DNA from: Salinicola halimionae
GTDB taxonomy: Bacteria; Pseudomonadota; Gammaproteobacteria; Pseudomonadales; Halomonadaceae
Assembly (NCBI RefSeq): GCF_003206065.1
Contig: NZ_PZJQ01000002.1
Coordinates: forward strand, 198,790 to 262,789
DNA: 64,000 nucleotides
Direction of reading: 5' to 3'
Below are positions 8,523 through 17,661 of the stretch, one piece after another. The notes beneath the pieces were generated by a model. The model was not told the DNA's origin, made no database searches, and worked only from the letters and a program-made list of their open reading frames with translations. Each line of letters begins with the position of its first letter. Position 1 is the stretch's first letter. The position numbers were made by a program, and so were the translations under genes.

Positions 8523-9602
8523 ATGACGGAGTCGAATGCGGGTCGTGAAACCGTACATCACGGCGAGTACAAGGTGCCGGGTGGAAAATTGCTGGTCGCG
8601 GATGTCACCGTCCGAGAGGGCCGGTTGGCCTCGGTGCAGCTGTCCGGGGATTTCTTTCTCGAGCCCGACGAGGCGCTGGAGACGATCGACCGTGCCCTCG
8701 AGGGGGCGGCGATCGACGCCGATGCCAGTACGCTGATCGCCAGGATTCGATCCGCGCTGCCGCCGCAGACAGAGATGGTCGGGCTTTCGGTGCCCGCCAT
8801 TGCTACCGTGGTTCGGCGCGCGCTCTCACAGACCTCGGATTGGCGAGATCATCGCTTCGGCCTGATTCATCGGGCGCCGGAATCGCCGCTACTGCACATG
8901 GCACTCGATGAAGTCCTGACCCGTGAAGTGGCAGCCGGACACCGCGGCCCGACGCTGCGCGTCTGGGAGTGGGATCGCGCGGCGATCATCATCGGCGTGT
9001 TCCAGTCGCTGACCAATGAGGTCGACGCCGCTGCGGCCCGCGAGGCGGATATCGAGGTCGTGCGTCGCATCAGCGGCGGCGGTGCGATGTTCGTCGAGCC
9101 GGGCAACACCATCACCTGGTCGCTGATCGTGCCGGAAACCTTGGTGCAGGGGCTCACCTTCGTCGAGAGCTACGCTTTTCTCGATGACTGGGTGATTCAG
9201 GCGCTGGGCGATATGGGCATCACGGCCTGGTATGTGCCGATCAACGACATCACCTCTCCCGGCGGCAAGATCGCCGGCGCCGCTCAGAAACGAATCAACG
9301 GGGCCGTACTGCACCACGTCACCATGGCATACGACATCGACGCCGAAAAACTGACCCGCGTGCTGCGGATCGGCCGCGAAAAGCTCTCCGACAAAGGCAC
9401 CACCAGCGCCGGAAAACGTGTCGATCCGCTCAAGCGTCAGACCGGGCTGAATCGCGAGACGATCATCCAGCGCATGATCGACTCATTCGCCGCACGTTTC
9501 ACACTGGAACCGGATTCATTGACCCAGGACGAGCTGAACGCGGCCCATGCCTTGGTCAACGATAAATTCGCCAGCGCGGCATGGCTGCGCCGCGTGCCTT
9601 GA
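8523..9602 (+). CDS. Lipoate-protein-ligase-like protein with permuted domains
   Basis: 359 residues. The C-terminal two thirds (from about 120) are a BPL/LplA catalytic fold with the RRISGGGAMFV loop and the lysine motif SPGGKIAGAAQKR, as expected for lipoate adenylation and transfer. The first 90 residues (HGEYKVPGGKLLVADVTVREG) resemble the small accessory domain that follows the catalytic domain in E. coli LplA, so the order is reversed. Likely activity is attachment of lipoate or octanoate to E2/GcvH domains in the cytoplasm. The start at 8523 has GAGGAG. It could instead be an octanoyltransferase of the LipM type. Confidence 0.8.
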   Translation: MTESNAGRETVHHGEYKVPGGKLLVADVTVREGRLASVQLSGDFFLEPDEALETIDRALEGAAIDADASTLIARIRSALPPQTEMVGLSVPAIATVVRRALSQTSDWRDHRFGLIHRAPESPLLHMALDEVLTREVAAGHRGPTLRVWEWDRAAIIIGVFQSLTNEVDAAAAREADIEVVRRISGGGAMFVEPGNTITWSLIVPETLVQGLTFVESYAFLDDWVIQALGDMGITAWYVPINDITSPGGKIAGAAQKRINGAVLHHVTMAYDIDAEKLTRVLRIGREKLSDKGTTSAGKRVDPLKRQTGLNRETIIQRMIDSFAARFTLEPDSLTQDELNAAHALVNDKFASAAWLRRVP

Positions 9603-9727
9603 AATCGCCGCCCCCGTCTGGACCACTACTGCTAAGCTGAATCGGGTCAGCTTCCTTGACGATTGGGTGAGCACCAGTGTGGTGCGCTTCGGCTGATAAC
9701 ATCTGATAAGGTTAAAATTCCGCGACG

Positions 9728-9742
9728 ATAATATCATATTAT
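9728..9742. promoter_or_regulatory. AT-only palindrome upstream of the glucosylglycerol operon
   Basis: ATAATAT-C-ATATTAT is a perfect 15-bp inverted repeat 83 bases before the ycaD-like start codon, in otherwise GC-rich DNA. A direct repeat CTGATAA flanks it on the left (about 9692 and 9702). It could hold the operon promoter or an operator; no regulator is identifiable. Confidence 0.4.
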
Positions 9743-9824
9743 AATAGCGGCGATTTTTCTGATTCACCGCCCTCTCGGCACGTTTACTGCATGGATGCAT
9801 TCAAGCAATCGCAAGGAGAGAGCT

Positions 9825-11120
9825 ATGTGGTCGTTGTTGCGACCCATTCGTGCACTGTTGGGTAGCGTAGCGCTGCTACTGCTCGGCAACGGCCTGATCA
9901 ACACACTGCTGACACTGCGTGGTGCCGACGAAGGTTTTTCGACCAGCCTGATCGGCCTCATCATGTCCGGATACTTCATCGGGTTCATCGGCGGTACCTG
10001 GATCAGCGGTCGTCTGATTCGGCGCATGGGCCACATCCGCACGTTCGCCTTCTGTGCCGGTATCTGCGCGTCGTCCGCTCTGCTCCACCTGATATTCATC
10101 AACCCCTGGATCTGGTTGGGCCTCAGGGTGATCTACGGTCTTTCGTTCATCACATTGATGACGGTAATCGAAAGCTGGCTCAATAGTCAGGCCGCCAGCC
10201 ACCAGCGAGGCCGGGTCTTTGCGATCTACATGGTGGTCAATCTGGGAGCGCTGGCCATTGCCCAGCAGATCCTGCGACTGGACTCCCCGGACGGCTTCCT
10301 GCTGTTCGCGCTCACCTCGATTCTGATCAGTTGGGCTCTGTTGCCGATCACGATCACCAAACGCAGTCAGCCCGTCATCCCCGCGCGGCCCAAGAGCAGT
10401 CTCAAAGCGCTGCTGGGGTTCGCGCCGCTGGCCGTGGCGGCTTCGGCAATGTCCGGGCTCGCGATGGGCGCGTTCTGGACCCTGACACCGGTCTACGCGC
10501 GAAGCGTCGGGTTCGACGTCGCCGGCATCGGCGTGGTGATGAGTTGCGCAATTCTCGGCGGCGCTTTGCTGCAGATACCGATCGGGCGCTTTTCCGACAA
10601 GCACGATCGGCCCCGCGTGATGACTTGCGTGGTGATACTCGCCGCGATCGTCGCCGCCGCCATGCCGTTCGCGCCCAACCAGATGACGCTTCTGGCGTTA
10701 TATTTCGTGTGGGGCGGCCTGTCGTTCTCGATCTACCCGATTGCCGTGGCCCAACTGGTCGACCAGCTGCATCCTGACGAAATCGTCGCCGGCTCAGCTG
10801 ATATGCTGGTCGTTCAGGGTGCCGGAAGTGCCATCGCCCCCATTCTCGCCGGGGTCATCATGCATAGCGTTGGCGATCAGGGCCTGCCAATCTACATTGC
10901 CACGGTCATGGCACTGCTGGCGGGCTATGCCATTTATCGTCGTCGCCGCGTGTCGGTCCTGGTCAGCGGCGAGACGGCCCATTTCGAACCCATGACACCG
11001 ACCAGCAGCCAGGCCCTGGAGATGATGTACGACGACGTTCAGAAGGATCTGTTCGGCGACCCCAGTTTCTATGAAGAGCACGAACGCCAGCGAATCGTCG
11101 AAATGGCCGGCAAGGCCTGA
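9825..11120 (+). CDS. YcaD-type MFS transporter of the glucosylglycerol locus
   Basis: 431 residues with about twelve membrane helices, MFS loop motifs (GGTWISGRLIRRMGH after helix 2; GRFSDKHDRPRVM after helix 8) and a cytoplasmic tail. It resembles the YcaD branch of the major facilitator superfamily. AAGGAGAG lies before the ATG at 9825. Ninety-four bases downstream begins the glucosylglycerol-phosphate synthase/phosphatase gene; in Stenotrophomonas rhizophila a ycaD-ggpPS pair has been described, which suggests a role in osmolyte uptake or efflux. The substrate itself is not visible from sequence. Confidence 0.8.
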   Translation: MWSLLRPIRALLGSVALLLLGNGLINTLLTLRGADEGFSTSLIGLIMSGYFIGFIGGTWISGRLIRRMGHIRTFAFCAGICASSALLHLIFINPWIWLGLRVIYGLSFITLMTVIESWLNSQAASHQRGRVFAIYMVVNLGALAIAQQILRLDSPDGFLLFALTSILISWALLPITITKRSQPVIPARPKSSLKALLGFAPLAVAASAMSGLAMGAFWTLTPVYARSVGFDVAGIGVVMSCAILGGALLQIPIGRFSDKHDRPRVMTCVVILAAIVAAAMPFAPNQMTLLALYFVWGGLSFSIYPIAVAQLVDQLHPDEIVAGSADMLVVQGAGSAIAPILAGVIMHSVGDQGLPIYIATVMALLAGYAIYRRRRVSVLVSGETAHFEPMTPTSSQALEMMYDDVQKDLFGDPSFYEEHERQRIVEMAGKA

Positions 11121-11214
11121 CCCAGAATCTGGGCCCCAAGTCATTCGACGAACGCATGAACGGCTCGCGCAGGGAAAATCGATCCGGTCCTTCGAGACCG
11201 GGCAGGAGGAAAAC

Positions 11215-13494
11215 ATGTTACTTGCAACCGATCTCGACGGGACTTTTCTTGGCGGCGACCCCGAAGCCCGCCTCAGCCTCTATCAAACCATCGCCGCACA
11301 CCCGGATATCAAGCTCGCTTATATCAGTGGCCGCAGCCTCGAGGCGATCCTTCCACTGCTGTCGGATCCCACACTGCCTCAGCCGGACTATATTGTCGCC
11401 GATGTCGGTGCCAGCCTTTATTACGGCGACAGCCTGCAATCCATTCAGCCATTGCAGAACGAGATCGATGCGCGCTGGCCCGGTGAATCACGTATCGCCA
11501 GCGCCATGCAGCGCTTTCCCGAGATCGTGCGTCAGGATGAACCGCAGCTACGTCGCTGCTCCTACTACTGCCCGCCGGAGCATGCCAAGGACGAAGCTCT
11601 GACGAGACTGGCGCAAGAGCTGGATTGTGAAATGCTCTACTCGGCCGGCCGCTATCTGGACTTCCTCCCCAAGGGCGTCAACAAGGGTAGTAGTCTGAAG
11701 AAATTGGTCGAATGGATAGAGATCGACGACGAGGACGTGCTGGTCGCCGGCGACACCATGAACGATCTCGCCATGCTGACTGCCGGATTCAAGTCGGTCT
11801 GTGTCGGTGGTTCGGAGCCCGCGCTACTCGAGCAGACGCAGAACCAGACCCGCGTAATGCATGCCGTGGAAACCGGTTGTGCCGGCATCATCGAGGCGTT
11901 CGCCCATTTCGGCTTTCTCGGCGCCCATGGTATCGCGGCGGAAAACCGGCGCGACGAGACGCAGACCGGCAAGGCCGAACTGGTCATGGTCTACCATCGC
12001 CTGCCCTATGAAGAGTACCGGGTCGACGGCAAGATTCAGCGTCGCCGCCCAACCTCACCCAACGGCATCATCCCGACATTGCTGAGCTTCTTCGCCGACC
12101 AGCGTGGCTCGTGGATCGCATGGTCGATCTACGAGGAGGACGACGAAGAGGATTTCGTTACCCATACCAGTGTCGATGCCAAGCAGTATCCGCTGTTGAC
12201 GGCGGCACGCGTGCCACTGACCAAGGTCCAGGTCGATACCTTCTACAAGCGCTTCTCCAAGGAGGCCTTCTGGCCAACGCTGCACACCTTCTGGGAACGC
12301 GCGCATTTCCGTGAAGACGACTGGGAAGTCTACTGCGAGGTCAACCGCGCCTTCGCCGAACGCACGGCCGAAGAAGCCGCCGAGGGCGCACTGATCTGGA
12401 TTCACGACTACAACCTGTGGATGGTACCGGCGTACCTGCGCGAGATGCGCCCGGATCTACGGATCGCATTCTTCCACCACACCTATTTCCCGTCGGCGGA
12501 CGTTTTCAACGTGCTGCCGTGGCGCCGCGAGATCATCGGCAGTCTGTTGCAGTGCGATTACGTGGCCTTTCATATTCCGCGTCAGGTCGAGAACTTCGTC
12601 GATGTTGCCCGCGGCGTCGTACCACTGACCACGCTATCGCGGCAGAGCTGCGCACCGCGCTTTCTGACCTACGGCTGTGCCGTCGGCCTGGAGACGATGA
12701 CCACGGCGGTCGACACCGGCTCTCGTGTCGTGCGGTTGGGCGCACACCCGGTCGGACTGGACATCGGCCGAATCCGCAATGCGTTGGAGCAGGACGGGGC
12801 CAGTTCGCGCATGGCGGAACTGAGAGAAGAATTCAGCGGCGTCAAGCTGATCCTGTCAGTGGAACGCCTTGACTACACCAAGGGCGTTCTCGAAAAACTG
12901 CAGGCCTACGAGCTGCTGCTCGACGAGAACCCGGAGCTGCGCGGCAAGGTGACACTGGTCAGCATCTGCGTGCCCGCCGCACGGGAAATGACGATCTACA
13001 ACGAGCTACAGACACAGATCGAGCAGACCATCGGCCACATCAATGGCCGCTTCGCCGACGTGGGCTGGACGCCGGTGCAGTTCTACTTCCGCGGTTTCCC
13101 GTTCGAAGAAGTCGTGGCCTGGTACGCCATGGCCGACGTGATGTGGATTACACCCCTGCGCGACGGTCTCAATCTGGTCGCCAAGGAGTTCGCCGCCACC
13201 CAGGGCATGACTCAAGGTTGCGGGGTTCTGGTGCTGTCGGAATTCGCAGGTGCCGCCGCCGAATTGAAAGGGGCGATTCTGACCAATCCGCACGATCGGC
13301 GCGATCTTGCTAGAACCTGCTATCTGGCCCTCAATCTGCCACGAGCGGATGCCGAGGCTCGTCTGCGTCAGCTCAACGATATCGTCAGCTACAACGATAT
13401 TCGACGCTGGGGCGACGAGTTCATCGCCGCGATCAAAGGAGAGGAGCCCGAAGGCACCGAAAGTCCCGTCAATCCCTCGACGGACCTGGTCTAG
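11215..13494 (+). CDS. ggpPS: Bifunctional glucosylglycerol-phosphate synthase/phosphatase
   Basis: 759 residues with two domains. Residues 1 to about 255 form a HAD phosphatase (nucleophile motif DLDGT at 6-10; [10 protein letters not shown] near 180). Residues about 260-740 form a GT20 glycosyltransferase ([37 protein letters not shown]). It would make glucosylglycerol phosphate from ADP-glucose and glycerol 3-phosphate and dephosphorylate it to the compatible solute glucosylglycerol. A strong AGGAGGA precedes the ATG at 11215. A trehalose-phosphate synthase role is the main alternative; phosphatase-first domain order and the ycaD-like partner favour GgpPS. Confidence 0.85.
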   Translation: MLLATDLDGTFLGGDPEARLSLYQTIAAHPDIKLAYISGRSLEAILPLLSDPTLPQPDYIVADVGASLYYGDSLQSIQPLQNEIDARWPGESRIASAMQRFPEIVRQDEPQLRRCSYYCPPEHAKDEALTRLAQELDCEMLYSAGRYLDFLPKGVNKGSSLKKLVEWIEIDDEDVLVAGDTMNDLAMLTAGFKSVCVGGSEPALLEQTQNQTRVMHAVETGCAGIIEAFAHFGFLGAHGIAAENRRDETQTGKAELVMVYHRLPYEEYRVDGKIQRRRPTSPNGIIPTLLSFFADQRGSWIAWSIYEEDDEEDFVTHTSVDAKQYPLLTAARVPLTKVQVDTFYKRFSKEAFWPTLHTFWERAHFREDDWEVYCEVNRAFAERTAEEAAEGALIWIHDYNLWMVPAYLREMRPDLRIAFFHHTYFPSADVFNVLPWRREIIGSLLQCDYVAFHIPRQVENFVDVARGVVPLTTLSRQSCAPRFLTYGCAVGLETMTTAVDTGSRVVRLGAHPVGLDIGRIRNALEQDGASSRMAELREEFSGVKLILSVERLDYTKGVLEKLQAYELLLDENPELRGKVTLVSICVPAAREMTIYNELQTQIEQTIGHINGRFADVGWTPVQFYFRGFPFEEVVAWYAMADVMWITPLRDGLNLVAKEFAATQGMTQGCGVLVLSEFAGAAAELKGAILTNPHDRRDLARTCYLALNLPRADAEARLRQLNDIVSYNDIRRWGDEFIAAIKGEEPEGTESPVNPSTDLV

Positions 13495-13508
13495 ACTCGG
13501 CGGCAAGC

Positions 13509-13620
13509 GCCATCTTCGGGGCGCCGTAGAGAGAACGCCAGCTTCGGCGTGCTATAGGAAGAACGCCGGCTTCGGGACGTTGTAGGATGAGCCCCGCCTT
13601 CGGGGCGCTGTAGATGTATT
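13509..13620. repeat. Four tandem 28-bp repeats
   Basis: The core CTTCGG recurs at 13514, 13542, 13570 and 13598, exactly 28 bp apart, in units of the pattern GCC..CTTCGG....G...TA. The units are imperfect. The third-to-fourth boundary forms a hairpin GCCCCG/CGGGGC (13591-13606). The array lies directly after ggpPS. Confidence 0.8.
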
Positions 13621-13647
13621 TGATGGCGGCGTTCGACGCCGCCATCA
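13621..13647. terminator. Bidirectional hairpin between ggpPS and rlmJ
   Basis: A perfect 11-bp inverted repeat, TGATGGCGGCG (13621-13631) / CGCCGCCATCA (13637-13647), with loop TTCGA. It overlaps the rlmJ stop codon. T-rich DNA on its left (as read for the leftward gene) suits termination of rlmJ; it may also end ggpPS transcripts. Confidence 0.55.
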
Positions 13648-14496
13648 CACCTCGCCGGTCCACCACTCGCTATGATGGCTGGCGCCGTTCGCCAGCATCG
13701 GGGCCAGTTCGGAGAAGGCCCCGTCGAGAGTCTGATCGAGCTGCCAGGGCGGATTGAGCATCAACAACCCGCTACCGTACATTCCCCGCTCGGCGGTAGG
13801 CTCGCGTATCTGCAGTTCACTACGCCAAAGTTTCGGAATTCCCGCGTCGCGTAGCATGGCCAGCATTGTCTGATGGCGTCCGGCCGGCAACAGCGGATAC
13901 CACACCAGTACCACCGCATGACGGACCTTGCGCACGACTTGAATCAGCGTCTCGGCAACCTCTTCGTATTCTTCTTTTCTCTCGTAACTGGGATCGATCA
14001 GCACGCACAGCCGTGGGGTGGCGACCGGTACCAGCTTGGATAACCCTTTTAGGCCATCGGCATGCCGGCGTTGCACCGCGGCATCCGCCGGCAAGGCTTG
14101 ATCCGTCAGGTGCCGATGCTCGCCAGGATGAAGTTCGAACAGCGTGAGACGATCCTGCGCCCGTAACTTGGCCCCCAGCCACCATGGCGACCCGGGGTAG
14201 CGGCTCAACTCGGCGCCGGTCTGCAGCGTCTCGAGCGCCGCCAACCACTCTCCGATCGGCGAATCCACCGCCAAACCGCGACGGCGTTGCCACAACCGCT
14301 CGACGCCCTGACGGTATTCACCGAGCTTCTGAGTCTCCGGTGCCGTCAACGGATAAAGCCCCCGCCCGGCATGGGTATCGACGAAACTGATCGCCGATGA
14401 CTTGTGTGTCAGCGCTCGAACGAGTTGCCTCAAACCCAGATGTTTATGCACATCGGCGAAATTTCCGGCGTGGTAGGCGTGCTGATAGGCAAGCAT
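13645..14496 (-). CDS. rlmJ: 23S rRNA (adenine(2030)-N(6))-methyltransferase RlmJ
   Basis: 283 residues (E. coli 280), beginning MLAYQHAYHAGNFADVHKH, the family hallmark, with the methyltransferase motif LIDPSYERKEEY (DPPY-like, about 165). It methylates A2030 of 23S rRNA using SAM. The start at 14496 was chosen over an in-frame ATG at 14514 because the family begins at this methionine. Monocistronic, convergent with ggpPS. Confidence 0.93.
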   Translation of the reverse strand: MLAYQHAYHAGNFADVHKHLGLRQLVRALTHKSSAISFVDTHAGRGLYPLTAPETQKLGEYRQGVERLWQRRRGLAVDSPIGEWLAALETLQTGAELSRYPGSPWWLGAKLRAQDRLTLFELHPGEHRHLTDQALPADAAVQRRHADGLKGLSKLVPVATPRLCVLIDPSYERKEEYEEVAETLIQVVRKVRHAVVLVWYPLLPAGRHQTMLAMLRDAGIPKLWRSELQIREPTAERGMYGSGLLMLNPPWQLDQTLDGAFSELAPMLANGASHHSEWWTGEV

Positions 14497-14606
14497 GAGA
14501 ATCCATCCAATCAAACGGGCGCAACCCGAAGATTGCGCCCGAACTCGAGATCGAGGTATCGATCGACATGCCTATGACAAGCGTACCGATCGCGACATCG
14601 ATTACC

Positions 14607-15293
14607 TCAGGACTGCTGTGTCGGCGTCAGCGTGATCTCGACGCGGCGATTCTGCGACCGACCGGCGTTGGTATCGTTACTGGCAACCGGATTCGTCTCG
14701 CCGTAGCCCACCGAGTTGATACGTCCGGACTCTACGCCACCCTGCTCGAGGTAAGTGGCTACCGACTGCGCACGACGCTCGGAGAGCTTCTGGTTATAGC
14801 TATCTGACCCGGTGCTGTCGGTGTAACCCCCGACATTGATGCGGGTCTCCGGATAGGCGCGCAGCACCGCGTTGACGTCGTTGAGCGCCTGGCGTGCCGG
14901 TGTCTGCAGATCACTGGCATCGACGTCGAAGGTCACGCTGCTCGGCATATTGAGGATCAGATTATTGCCATCACGCTCGACACCGATATCCGTGCCGTCG
15001 AGGCGGTTACGCAATTCTTTCTCCTGCGAATCCATGTAGGCACCGACTCCGCCACCCATCGCGGCGCCCGCGGCCGCACCGATCAGAGCGCGATCCCGCG
15101 TACTGCTGCCACCATCCCCGGTCAATGCGCCAGCGACGGCGCCAGCCACGGCACCAATGCCAGCGCCGCTCCAGGTTTTGGTGTGGCTACCACCTTGCTG
15201 CTGATTGTCCGGGCCGTTGGAAGCACAGCCGGTCATTCCGACGGCCATGGCAACCGGAATGGACAACCAGAACGTCTTCTTCATCATCTTCAT
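14607..15293 (-). CDS. OmpA-family lipoprotein with glycine-zipper domain
   Basis: 228 residues. A lipoprotein signal peptide ends at the lipobox GMTGC (Cys23). A glycine-rich zipper (AGIGAVAGAVAGALTGD, about 40-85) is followed by an OmpA C-terminal peptidoglycan-binding domain (about 115-225) with TDSTGSDSYNQKLSERRA. It probably links the outer membrane to peptidoglycan, like the YiaD group. AAGGAG supports the ATG at 15293. No operon partner is evident. Confidence 0.88.
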   Translation of the reverse strand: MKMMKKTFWLSIPVAMAVGMTGCASNGPDNQQQGGSHTKTWSGAGIGAVAGAVAGALTGDGGSSTRDRALIGAAAGAAMGGGVGAYMDSQEKELRNRLDGTDIGVERDGNNLILNMPSSVTFDVDASDLQTPARQALNDVNAVLRAYPETRINVGGYTDSTGSDSYNQKLSERRAQSVATYLEQGGVESGRINSVGYGETNPVASNDTNAGRSQNRRVEITLTPTQQS

Positions 15294-15360
15294 GCTCGAG
15301 GAGCTCCTTGCTTGCGACTCGCCACGTCGTATCGAGAAGAACGTGACGACGGATCCATCA

Positions 15361-16566
15361 TTACCCGGCTGTTGCCCGAGGATCAACGCGCTTCGTCGAA
15401 CTCTCTTCATCGAACAGCGCGAGCAAGTCATTCAAGAATAACAGGCCTTGCGGGCTCGCTTGCAGCCGTGACGGCGTGTCCCGCAATAGCCCCTTAAGTC
15501 GTGCCGTCTCCAACCGCGGCGTGAGTTCAGACAACGCCCGGCCGGTATGGTTTTCCCAATCCTCGGCATTCACTCCCTCGACCAGACGCAGCGCGTTCAT
15601 CAGGAATTCCAGCGGTAGTACATTGCCGTCCACTTGCTGTCCGCCGGCCACGAAGCCGCGTGGGTCATTCAAACGACGCAGGTAGGACTCCGGCTGCCGA
15701 GTTTTCCAGCGGCGTTCAATGCGCCATTCGCCTTGCGGGCCAATGGACGACAGCTTGCCGTGCGCGCCGGCACCGATGCCAAGATAGTCGCCGAAGCGCC
15801 AGTAGTTGAGGTTGTGCCGCGCCTGCCGCCCAGGCCGGGCGTAGGCGGATATCTCGTAGCGCGACAAGCCGTTGGACTCGATCAAGGCATGACCGGCGTC
15901 CTGGATATCCCACAGTCGCTCTTCATCGGGTAGCGACGGCGGATGGGAGAAAAATTCGGTATTCGGTTCCAACGTCAGTTGGTACCACGACAGGTGCGTG
16001 GGTTCGAGCGCCAGCGCCTGTTCGATATCCTCAAGCGCCGTCTCCAGCGTCTGCCCGGGCAAACCGTGCATCAGATCCAGATTGACGTTGTCGAAGCCGG
16101 CATCCTGTGCGCTGCGCATCGCACGAACCGCCTCTTCCCCGCTGTGGATGCGCCCCAGCGCTTCGAGCTGGCCCGCTGCAAAGCTCTGTATTCCAATGGA
16201 TAGCCGATTGATACCGGCTTGGCGATAGCCTTCGAAGCGGGCCTGCTCCACCGTCCCCGGATTGGCTTCCAGCGTGATCTCGATATCGGCGGCGAACGTC
16301 AGCCGCTGACGCAACCCGTCGAACAGACGTTGATACGCCGCGGCGGAAAACAGGCTCGGCGTTCCTCCGCCAATGAAGATGGAGACGATCTCGCGACCCT
16401 GCACCGCCGGCAGATCATGCTCAAGATCGGCCAGCAACGCCTCGACATAGCGAATCTCGGGAAGTTCGGCGCCGCGACCCACGCCGTGCGAATTGAAGTC
16501 GCAGTACGGGCATTTGCGGACGCACCAGGGCACGTGGATATAGAGAGCCAGTGGCGGTAAGACCAT
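15361..16566 (-). CDS. hemW: Radical SAM heme chaperone HemW
   Basis: 401 residues with the radical SAM cluster motif CVRKCPYC (Cys15, 19, 22) preceded by LYIHVPW, and the HemW C-terminal domain. HemW-type proteins bind heme and deliver it to respiratory proteins; older annotation calls them oxygen-independent coproporphyrinogen oxidase-like. The ATG at 16566 sits better behind AGGAA than the adjacent ATG at 16569. It follows rdgB by 11 bases, the usual rdgB-hemW pair. Confidence 0.93.
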   Translation of the reverse strand: MVLPPLALYIHVPWCVRKCPYCDFNSHGVGRGAELPEIRYVEALLADLEHDLPAVQGREIVSIFIGGGTPSLFSAAAYQRLFDGLRQRLTFAADIEITLEANPGTVEQARFEGYRQAGINRLSIGIQSFAAGQLEALGRIHSGEEAVRAMRSAQDAGFDNVNLDLMHGLPGQTLETALEDIEQALALEPTHLSWYQLTLEPNTEFFSHPPSLPDEERLWDIQDAGHALIESNGLSRYEISAYARPGRQARHNLNYWRFGDYLGIGAGAHGKLSSIGPQGEWRIERRWKTRQPESYLRRLNDPRGFVAGGQQVDGNVLPLEFLMNALRLVEGVNAEDWENHTGRALSELTPRLETARLKGLLRDTPSRLQASPQGLLFLNDLLALFDEESSTKRVDPRATAG

Positions 16567-16577
16567 CATTTCCTGAA

Positions 16578-17234
16578 CTACCCTAGTCCCTGGAGCTGCT
16601 CTGAATTTTTGAGCAGTTCGGAGTCCTTGAGCTGCTCCATCAGCGCCTGCAGCGCCCGCCCGCGGTGGCTCAATCGGTTTTTCTCGTCGCCGCTGAGTTC
16701 GGCGACACTCATGCCGCTTTCCGGAATCCAGAACAGCGGGTCGTAGCCAAAACCACCATTGCCGCGTGGGTAGGCCAGGATGTCCCCTTTCCAGTCGCTC
16801 TGGACGATCAGCGGCACCGGATCATCGGCATGACGCAGATAGACCAATACACACCAGTAACGCGCCGTGCGCATCCCTTCGGCAACGTCCTTGAGTGCCG
16901 CCAGCAGCTTGTCGTTATTGGCCTTGTCCTGAGATTCGCCGCTCTTCGTCGTATCGGCATAGCGCGCCGAGTAGATGCCTGGCGCACCCGACAAGGCATC
17001 GACTGCCAACCCCGAGTCGTCTGCCAGTGCTGGCAGGCCGCTGACCTTGGCAGCGGCCCGGGCCTTGAGTATCGCGTTTTCGACAAAGGTCAGTCCCGTC
17101 TCCTCGACACCGTTCAACCCAAAATCGGATTGTGGCTGCACGCTTAGACCCAGCGGTCCTAAAAGCTGCTGAAATTCAGACAGTTTCCCAGGGTTGCCGC
17201 TGGCGATGACCAGATTTCCGCTATCCACACTCAT
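16578..17234 (-). CDS. rdgB: XTP/dITP diphosphatase
   Basis: 218 residues of the Ham1/RdgB family, with [10 protein letters not shown] near the N-terminus, [16 protein letters not shown] near 70, and SHRGRAL near the C-terminus. It hydrolyses ITP, dITP and XTP to monophosphates and keeps deaminated purines out of nucleic acids. AGGAAA precedes the ATG at 17234. It is first in the leftward rdgB-hemW operon. Confidence 0.95.
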   Translation of the reverse strand: MSVDSGNLVIASGNPGKLSEFQQLLGPLGLSVQPQSDFGLNGVEETGLTFVENAILKARAAAKVSGLPALADDSGLAVDALSGAPGIYSARYADTTKSGESQDKANNDKLLAALKDVAEGMRTARYWCVLVYLRHADDPVPLIVQSDWKGDILAYPRGNGGFGYDPLFWIPESGMSVAELSGDEKNRLSHRGRALQALMEQLKDSELLKNSEQLQGLG

Positions 17235-17661
17235 GACGATTTCCTGCCAAAACGTTCATTCTACGGGGCTCGGCGAGTCGGGCATAGCAACCGCGAGCCT
17301 AGCCCATGAATTTCCCATTCCCGACAGGGATGAGAAAACTCACCTCTTTGGTTAGCCACTATTCTTACCAACCCGCGAAGAAAGCGTGCTTTTTCTCGGA
17401 ATGGAAACGTCTCTCTGTAACTTTAAATTGCAACTTTGTCTTCAAATGTTTGATAGATAATGATTTTTTTGAAACCTTACCGCCATCTTAATTGTGTCCA
17501 GGCTGTCACTTTGCTGAAAGTTAGATGCAGTATATTTACAACGGATGGGTTTTATTAACATTATTGAGCTCCCAAAAACATGGAATGCGGTAGGTTACTC
17601 AGCTAGGGGTTGCAACGAAAAAAGTAAAACACTAATTAAAATCCTTCGAAGGGATCAGACC
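17235..17661. other. Long AT-rich leader of the CsgD/VpsT-like gene
   Basis: No gene is seen in 427 bases. From about 17330 the composition becomes markedly AT-rich compared with flanking genes. It contains the divergent promoters of rdgB and of the LuxR-type gene at 17662. TATATT (17531-17536) is a possible -10. Long, AT-rich, regulator-dense leaders are typical of csgD-like genes, but no individual site is recognisable. Confidence 0.5.
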
